Positions 9,301 to 10,063 of a stretch of DNA of 10,063 nt are shown in pieces. The position numbers and the translations under genes are program-made. The notes below the pieces were generated by a model that saw only the letters and a program-made list of their open reading frames with translations, ran no database searches and was not told where the DNA came from. Where the stretch lies: NCBI GenBank assembly GCA_040758475.1, contig JBFLVN010000133.1, positions 1 to 10,063 on the forward strand. The letters run 5' to 3'. Source of the stretch: JBFLVN01 sp040758475. GTDB taxonomy: Bacteria > JAGRBM01. Each line of letters starts with the position of its first letter. The stretch's first letter is position 1.

Positions 9301-9603
9301 GGTACCGCTTCCAGGGTTCCAGGCGACGGCTATTTTGGCGCCCGCGCAGTCGTCGGCCGCGACGCCGATGGCGTCCTGGTTGCCGCCCGTGTGATCGCTT
9401 CCGGCGGCCAGCGCACCGCCGCTGTAGGGATATCCGATCGTGCTGATCTCAGCCCCCGGTGACACTTCGACGATGAGGGAGTTGTTGGGTGTCGTATGGT
9501 CCGGCGTGCCGCCGTTGATGAAGGCGGTGGCCGCGCCAGCGATGGCGAGCACAATAACTAATGTTGCGCGGGATGCGCGGGAGAGTCTCGACCGTGTTTT
9601 CAT
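352..9603 (-). CDS. Giant secreted surface protein: three adhesin-like repeats, C25 gingipain-type cysteine protease, C-terminal sorting tail
   Basis: The protein has 3083 aa. Seen in order: a signal peptide (1-27); three tandem repeats (29-482, 483-940, 941-1407); beta-sandwich modules (about 1408-1882) with a DNDGDG calcium-loop-like motif at 1470; a FnIII-like domain (about 1883-1983, FWTTEQEINTLGYNIYRS); a region like the C25 propeptide (about 2000-2210, centred on Tyr2055, VTIPTYGRLSSAGAPDVPY); a segment starting VKILVTQTGIQRL (about 2218), common ahead of C25 catalytic domains; the C25 peptidase (2569-2946) with YSGHG (His2804) and FDCLNAYF (Cys2850); a PKD-like domain (about 2947-3037); and a GGC-helix-RR tail (3052-3083). 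In the C25 family such His and Cys residues form the catalytic dyad, so the enzyme is probably active; its specificity cannot be read. It should be exported by Sec and anchored at the envelope. The ATG at 9603 is the first possible start because an in-frame TAA lies at 9612-9610. No clear Shine-Dalgarno sequence precedes it, which is odd for so large a gene. It is the first gene of an operon with the small peptide at 340-149. Catalytic assignment is confident; the adhesin role of the repeats is inference. Confidence 0.96.
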   Translation of the reverse strand: MKTRSRLSRASRATLVIVLAIAGAATAFINGGTPDHTTPNNSLIVEVSPGAEISTIGYPYSGGALAAGSDHTGGNQDAIGVAADDCAGAKIAVAWNPGSGTCPGGGNGGRQWGSTTCDLGATWGNPDQTGATGNFTTSSQTQTTNTLTPGGSYESVIVTTLTEAAETRPMQVIQKTIVRDNNQWFATVYYLTNTHATCNYDDAALGGVRLFQGVDFNFNGDTTQTSEDATYDAANDVIYGQDTTGGQTDFAGFSAGLSATPAPNQGLTSDDFSTYGSTDDGANDTNNGRQSVWGGIRDNVLINDAGGGETQYAAGAMRWNLGNMNAGAAASLAVIWARGDTQAAMQANITAGLAVRRDAGIASIDSPAGGSNFNPGDIVNVTATAALYGIVDQNAPVQITITGAGGSSCTTALPSGASMGTANLSIPTAYTAAASTPYNWDTSNCGPSSYTIQVCTAVTDDQTAGNDCQSIVVNINAQPPATINGVDPSTVPLAPNNSLYLAIPSPSAGATSGGGEISALFWPYGDGTLPAPAPSDSDESFGKDGDNGLGQDFDDCAGSKIAVQWDPQGAGLVRQWGSSTCDLGATWGNPDQTGTGGNLVQVSQVTTVNNLAPSGEYENVLVNTLRGDGTNLNLTQKVIIRDNGLWYATVYYVTNNSGITWDEGGGVRFFQGADFNFNGDGSQATETSNYTAGTQTIWGQDTNAPGGRIAFAGFTGVMGPNAAANNDDFSVYGSVDDGGNDTGTGNLDVWGGIRNDVLINDTGPEAGYAAGAQRWNLGTMAAGATVPVAVIWGVGQTQAAMDAAIATGMGKRIDTGITAISGVTAGDTLITGSSYVIGATAALYGVVDQNAPVQITITSVGAGGAACTTALPAGTSMGTATLAVPSPETATASTPFTWNTAGCGDDTYNIQVCTVTTNDQVAGNNCQTIAVTLQLLPFRFINGVDTSLLPPAANQSLLIGVANRSLIDNDAGAIVASGGAELAAMAWPYGDGTSPPPAPAATAHHMGKTGDNGFGANWDDCAGAKQAVRWDPGSGTCTGTVTARQWGSTAGSANPATGCTPNGADTTGPNGDFNDYSQTITTNNATPSGEIESVIITTLDTPSETSPLQVVQKTIIRQNSLWFATVYYVTNTSTTCNYDDAALGGVRFFEGVDFNFNGAVTNDECHYDNPNTALNTIHQTKPAGTPLSFGGFSACSDRLDDDFGCFGPNTGQGGNTAGWEDVWEAMRDNNLTNDTDEAGDTAGALRWNLGNLNAGQTAPLAVIWGIGGTAANMNTNITAGCGVRWDAGISAITSPPNGNNEILGDVIPIDSTAALYGIVDANVPIIANVTGPSCSFTNIAVGSVDLSVPLTETAASPTFNWDTSTQACGVGAYTVQICTALGNLAGTSPALGDQNTANDCQSITVNLVDLVVQLDPDQSLVIAPGSNADYPITVQNEAPAQCVDFDVGPSTLGWASHLLDAAGTFLIASDNDGDGTWDFIAPGYDSCGALAGNNQPDFLTVAPPPNPTTANYTFRKSVPGIAQLGISDTTVLTVDPEVSSSDTATFITSTSPPATASRSLHLHPALGGADTAPDTNPDNTSTALAAFNPVTFQQGTPLQTDFHILSPVSVPLFIGTNGAAATIQVAFYATNGVSTINIGPTVSQNVNTANNPATPTTFTIPLASDVTIPAGYRLTVIITNNSANPNVRVWHDLTYENAPCSPYPLPPATPIPCGSSRIDMLTDTYIHLSVADAFDAAYPAGVTPATFAPTGVATGAYLRVQVQDPFGEASISSVPWISVQDPQLDYLVYDPPAALNCDATDDTGCPPINMVPMNTLPGLLMEGNGGSDPAGNTWEWPLPLQGNSNGITAGTYTVTIGNVYQDNGVSMDLPTQQFTFILSAASAVKLTSFYAQGYEDTVHVFWTTEQEINTLGYNIYRSTLPDRGFVQINWEIIAGLGNDDVGGTYLFADDTVEGDQTYFYILEEVERTGERTPYGPVWAYTEPGTTAPAVSSDLLTNAVFLDELPPSWTEGLPSGSPSEFLINRKENEDGTVEILIDVTVPPAAWSTVDVGGTVYDTVTIPTYGRLSSAGAPDVPYRALLVDVPQDMDFAWTLTSTGTPAQVTDARIVPAAPPALPTSDLNEAQDLPTGSTLPAEDPAIYGSNEAYPGEWASIEEGPSLPGGDSLLVSVYPVQTNPADELAEVASEMHLAVTLTPGDGLPDAGTPPASQFALAGAATVKILVTQTGIQRLTGMGLSSVGVGPGATSSGIQVFYEGREIPLAVFDGGDGILDATDTIEFYGEASKAEFSNTSVYWLNAGDVVGQRAAVLDANPALSTPVAAGTAHLSEIRKGDDTQYFFTLNAPGEDHWFHSFAFASPGGQNSTDLTLTPTGLVQSAGDFAILGYEIRGATRYAQVYPDHHYKVLVNGNLADEGTFDAYGKVNRRVAVPVEWLVPGTNTVRFTAIADSGVAGVYDSFYVNYAELYYPREFKAASSELRFSPPAAGTYTVAGFGSSGIRLYDVADPRELSILSNTEATDAGDGTWNVSLGLPAASSPGDRTILAVTDASVKTPALQANVPSSLSDTSNGADYLVISHSSFLASLAPLIELRESQGLRVAVTGIEDVYDEFSFGETSPEAIREFLRYARDHWVAPAPRYVLLVGDATYDPLGHLVGPAPGQLKVPTLLYDNDYLRTSSDSGLALLDGDFLPDVGVGRIPAQTSAEVDQVVAKILAYEATPMRADYTSNVLLVADNAKGTVKRDFDFLFRQLVSNTLAQIVQDAGLDPETILLPDAVGSSIPGGVAPITDAIVAALDEGVLLAAYSGHGAQIAWADETIFRTLNTLAPPGPSNPDHVALISNADKLAVLTVFDCLNAYFINPYSPSLGEVFLRDPDSGVAAFWGPTGLSPPNLQHTVAEAFYHSTLVDGVVRLGDATRAAFQAAAADPNFPDLVNTWVLLGDPALRLKINHPPKPLIEAGAIIPVGDALPLDGTGSADPNEDPVTYAWTVIQKPEGADPWLETAGAAASIEPDLPGTYKVRLTATDSFGASSAAEATFTATAPVPSGNGGTAPATGGCEMGGSSPSLAAALLLLLVWFAFLGKRARR
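355..450 (-). other. Cys-containing C-terminal membrane-sorting tail (residues 3052-3083)
   Basis: The protein ends in GGCEMGG with Cys3054, then a hydrophobic helix (LAAALLLLLVWFAFL) and the basic end GKRARR. A Gly-Gly-Cys motif, one transmembrane helix and a short Arg/Lys cluster are the hallmarks of the Cys-type C-terminal sorting signals (MYXO-CTERM, Synerg-CTERM and JDVT-CTERM groups). These are thought to be processed by rhombosortase-like or CPBP-type intramembrane proteases and may lead to lipid attachment at the Cys. Which subgroup this is cannot be decided by eye, and no sorting protease is encoded in the window. Confidence 0.82.
762..1899 (-). other. Peptidase C25 (gingipain-type) catalytic domain (residues 2569-2946)
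   Basis: The domain opens with DYLVISHSSF, has RYVLLVGDATYDP (Gly2641) and LPDVGVGRIPAQT, then the catalytic-type YSGHG with His2804 and, 46 residues on, FDCLNAYF with Cys2850. It closes with WVLLGDPALRLK. These are the conserved landmarks of MEROPS family C25 in the correct order and spacing class. Both catalytic residues are present and the frame is intact, so a working cysteine endopeptidase is expected. Arg versus Lys preference cannot be inferred by eye. Confidence 0.92.
5383..6783 (-). repeat. Tandem protein repeat 3 of the giant protease (residues 941-1407), the most divergent copy
   Basis: The unit starts INGVDTSLLPPAANQSL and has MAWPYGDGT, DDCAGAKQAVRWDPGSGTC, RQWGST (Trp1046), GGVRFFEGVDFNFNG (Val1152), VWEAMRDNNLTND, RWNLGNL and LAVIWGIGGT. 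Its Ig-like module starts ALYGIVDANVP and ends NDCQSITVNL (Cys1400). It departs from repeats 1 and 2 after RQWGST, where CDLGATWGNPDQTG is replaced by another sequence, and around 1170-1210, where it has extra Cys residues (DDECHYD, SACSD, DFGCFG). Its Ig-like module is also altered. Different ligand or disulfide arrangements are possible. Confidence 0.87.
6784..8157 (-). repeat. Tandem protein repeat 2 of the giant protease (residues 483-940)
   Basis: The unit starts INGVDPSTVPLAPNNSL and is the clearest relative of repeat 1. It shares RQWGSSTCDLGATWGNPDQTG around Trp576 (the same stretch of repeat 1 is RQWGSTTCDLGATWGNPDQTG, around Trp112), GADFNFNGD (Ala673), VWGGIRNDVLIND, RWNLGTM, and the Ig-like ALYGVVDQNAPVQITIT module ending NNCQTIAV (Cys926). 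It carries the WPYGDGT motif that repeat 3 also has. Synonymous sites differ throughout from repeat 1, so the duplication is old rather than a recent copy or an assembly artefact. Confidence 0.9.
8158..9519 (-). repeat. Tandem protein repeat 1 of the giant protease (residues 29-482)
   Basis: The unit starts INGG...PNNSL and continues with DDCAGAKIAV, RQWGST (Trp112), TTNTLTPGGSYESVIVTTL, WFATVYYLTN and GGVRLFQGVDFNFNGD (Val214). It then has DDFSTYGSTDDGAND, VWGGIRDNVLINDAG, RWNLGNM and LAVIWARGDTQAAM. An Ig-like module follows (ALYGIVDQNAPVQITITG through NDCQSIVVN, Cys468). The same order of motifs recurs in repeats 2 and 3 with a period of about 454-467 residues. The Cys pattern (DDCAG, GTC, CD, and SSC...SNC...QVC...NDC) suggests disulfides outside the cytoplasm. 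I do not recognise the first, roughly 340-residue module as a named domain. Confidence 0.9.
9523..9603 (-). other. Sec signal peptide of the giant protease (residues 1-27)
   Basis: Residues 1-12 are basic (MKTRSRLSRASR). They are followed by the hydrophobic stretch ATLVIVLAIAGA and a likely signal peptidase I site ATA|FING after residue 27. The mature chain would then begin exactly at the first repeat, which starts FINGG like the later INGVD repeat starts. There is no lipobox cysteine and no twin-arginine motif, so ordinary Sec export is the simplest reading. Confidence 0.88.
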
Positions 9604-9619
9604 CGAGGGTTACAAAGCT

Positions 9620-9657
9620 GCCGGTTTCGCCGCAAAAGCGGCGATTGGAGGACCGGC
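9620..9657 (-). promoter_or_regulatory. Nested hairpin 16 nt upstream of the giant gene start
   Basis: An outer 6-bp stem (GCCGGT/ACCGGC) encloses a perfect inner 6-bp stem CGCCGC with loop TTTT and GCGGCG. On the mRNA the 3' side of the outer stem ends 16 nt before the ATG at 9603. The hairpin occupies the place where a Shine-Dalgarno sequence would lie, and no clear Shine-Dalgarno sequence is seen. Translational control by this structure is inference. Confidence 0.6.
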
Positions 9658-9672
9658 TTCCCTTCTTTTACT

Positions 9673-9719
9673 CAGAGCGCCCGGGTGGAATTTTCCCCTT
9701 TCCCCCGAGCGGTTCTCTG
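9673..9719 (-). promoter_or_regulatory. Long imperfect hairpin in the leader of the giant gene
   Basis: On the minus strand CAGAG pairs with CTCTG, CGCTCGGG pairs with CCCGGGCG (one G-U pair) after a 3-nt bulge, and the loop can add GGAA/TTCC. That gives about 17 pairs over 47 nt. It is too regular to be chance alone in my judgement, but no tail of T residues follows, so it is not a standard terminator. A role as an RNA regulatory element or protein-binding site is possible. Confidence 0.55.
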
Positions 9720-9777
9720 GCTTTGTCCCCGCTGCCTATGAGTCTAACCCAAGAGAATGGTTAGGGGGAGGTAAAGA

Positions 9778-9819
9778 AAAGAAAAATATCACGTGATTAC
9801 GGGGTGTTACCCGAATCAC
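9778..9819 (-). terminator. Hairpin followed by T-rich tract on the minus strand (terminator or attenuator-like)
   Basis: Bases 9793-9819 form a 10-bp stem with one bulged A (GTGATT-CGGG / CCCG-AATCAC, 6-nt loop). Read on the minus strand it is followed by GTGATATTTTTCTTTTCTTT. The T tract starts about 6 nt beyond the stem, which is longer than in a canonical terminator. It could stop minus-strand transcription entering from the right or act as an attenuator in the giant gene leader. It also overlaps the palindrome ATCACGTGAT (9788-9797), so a protein operator is an alternative. Confidence 0.42.
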
Positions 9820-9938
9820 AGCCCTCCAGGGCCCCTTGGCGCAAGGCTCTCCGGGCCGTTCTCCAGGGGTTCCTGCAGAGGGCCCCTTCGGTGGCATGAT
9901 GGGTCGAGGCCGGCTTTCGGGAAGTTAGGGAAACACTA

Positions 9939-10063
9939 GTGGCATGGGACCGGAAAGCAGACGCCCTGGCTTGGCTTGTGGGGCGCTTGGGGAGGGAGCC
10001 AACGGAGGCTGAGCCTTCCTCGGAGCAGGAATTCTGGCAATGGGCCGAGCGTCTTGCCCTGGG
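9939..10063 (+). CDS. Start of a divergent gene, product unknown (3' end outside window)
   Basis: A GTG at 9939 opens a frame that stays open to the window edge (41 codons) and has an in-frame stop upstream at 9897-9899. AGGG lies 8 nt before the GTG, a good ribosome-binding distance. The visible product (MAWDRKADALAWLVGRLG, continuing REPTEAEPSSEQEFWQWAERL) is hydrophilic, probably helical and tryptophan-rich, with no signal peptide. I counted G or C at about 71% of third codon positions, which fits a real gene here, while the competing minus-strand frames have poorer third-position bias or shadow-like composition. I recognise no family from so short a piece. Confidence 0.55.
   Translation, partial: MAWDRKADALAWLVGRLGREPTEAEPSSEQEFWQWAERLAL

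Larger units (their letters stand above)
9604..9938. promoter_or_regulatory. 335-nt divergent intergenic region with several hairpins; candidate structured 5' leader of the giant gene
   Basis: No convincing gene lies here. It separates the giant gene (minus) from the GTG-started frame at 9939 (plus), so it should hold both promoters, but I could not assign -35/-10 or sigma-54 elements with confidence. It contains hairpins at 9620-9657, 9673-9719, 9744-9764 and 9793-9819, the palindrome ATCACGTGAT at 9788-9797, and a direct repeat AGGGCCCCTT at 9828-9837 and 9879-9888. The hairpins nearest the giant gene would lie in its mRNA leader. They match no riboswitch class that I can recognise. Confidence 0.6.

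Noticed and set aside
8197..9462. 421-codon plus-strand open frame opposite repeat 1
   Set aside because: It is antisense to repeat 1, and similar shadow frames lie opposite repeat 2, so it is a by-product of repeated coding sequence.
9604..9680. Possible cobalamin-type riboswitch, from GAAGGGAAGCCGGT in the minus-strand leader
   Set aside because: Only that short stretch resembles the consensus. The following conserved blocks and the B12 box are missing.
9690..9745. Possible c-di-GMP (GEMM) riboswitch, from GGGGACAAAGCC in the minus-strand leader
   Set aside because: The preceding GGGCAAACC-type arm, the GAAA tetraloop and the downstream GGC...CCGGGUU parts are not found at the right spacing.
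9925..10063. Minus-strand open frames entering from the right edge, with the 9778-9819 hairpin as their terminator
   Set aside because: The frame that ends in TAA at 9925 has poor third-position GC and a proline-rich shadow-like product. The plus-strand frame from 9939 has better codon bias and a ribosome-binding site. The idea is kept only as an alternative.
1..10063. CRISPR array, tRNA/rRNA genes, insertion sequences or attachment sites
   Set aside because: No short regularly spaced repeats, no tRNA-like cloverleaf with CCA-type end, and no transposase or terminal inverted repeats were seen. The only sizeable repeats are the protein repeats inside the giant gene.

Overview
The window is GC-rich (by eye about 60%) and looks like a chromosomal segment of a diderm (Gram-negative type) bacterium. 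The clues are the last codons of an mpl-like murein-recycling ligase at the left edge and a very large exported protein with a Cys-containing C-terminal membrane-sorting tail. Tails of this kind are known from myxobacterial, deltaproteobacterial and other lineages. The exact taxon cannot be read from the sequence.

Layout from left to right. Bases 1-83 (+) are the 3' end of mpl. Bases 106-126 hold a perfect inverted repeat that sits exactly 22 nt from the mpl stop and 22 nt from the stop of the opposing gene, so it probably serves as a shared bidirectional terminator. On the minus strand, a short gene (340 to 149) encodes a 63-aa peptide with a YxxPxI...EExIE...C layout. It begins 11 nt downstream of a giant gene (9603 to 352) that fills 92% of the window. 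The two form a compact operon read right to left.

The giant product (3083 aa) has, in order: a signal peptide; three tandem repeats of about 454-467 aa, each a beta-rich module followed by an Ig-like module; further beta-sandwich modules; a fibronectin-III-like domain; a gingipain-propeptide-like region; a C25 (gingipain-type) cysteine-peptidase domain with candidate catalytic His2804 and Cys2850; a PKD-like domain; and a GGC + hydrophobic helix + basic tail. I read it as a secreted, cell-surface-anchored adhesin-protease. The order is reversed relative to Porphyromonas gingipains, where adhesin domains follow the protease.

The right end (9604-9938) is intergenic. Read on the minus strand it contains several strong hairpins that could form a structured 5' leader for the giant gene. 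At 9939 a divergent gene with a GTG start and a good ribosome-binding site probably begins; only 41 codons are visible.

The most interesting unit is the giant surface protease with the small leader/core-like peptide gene coupled directly behind it. I do not recognise this as a characterised system. A functional link (substrate, signal or modified peptide) is inference from the gene arrangement alone.
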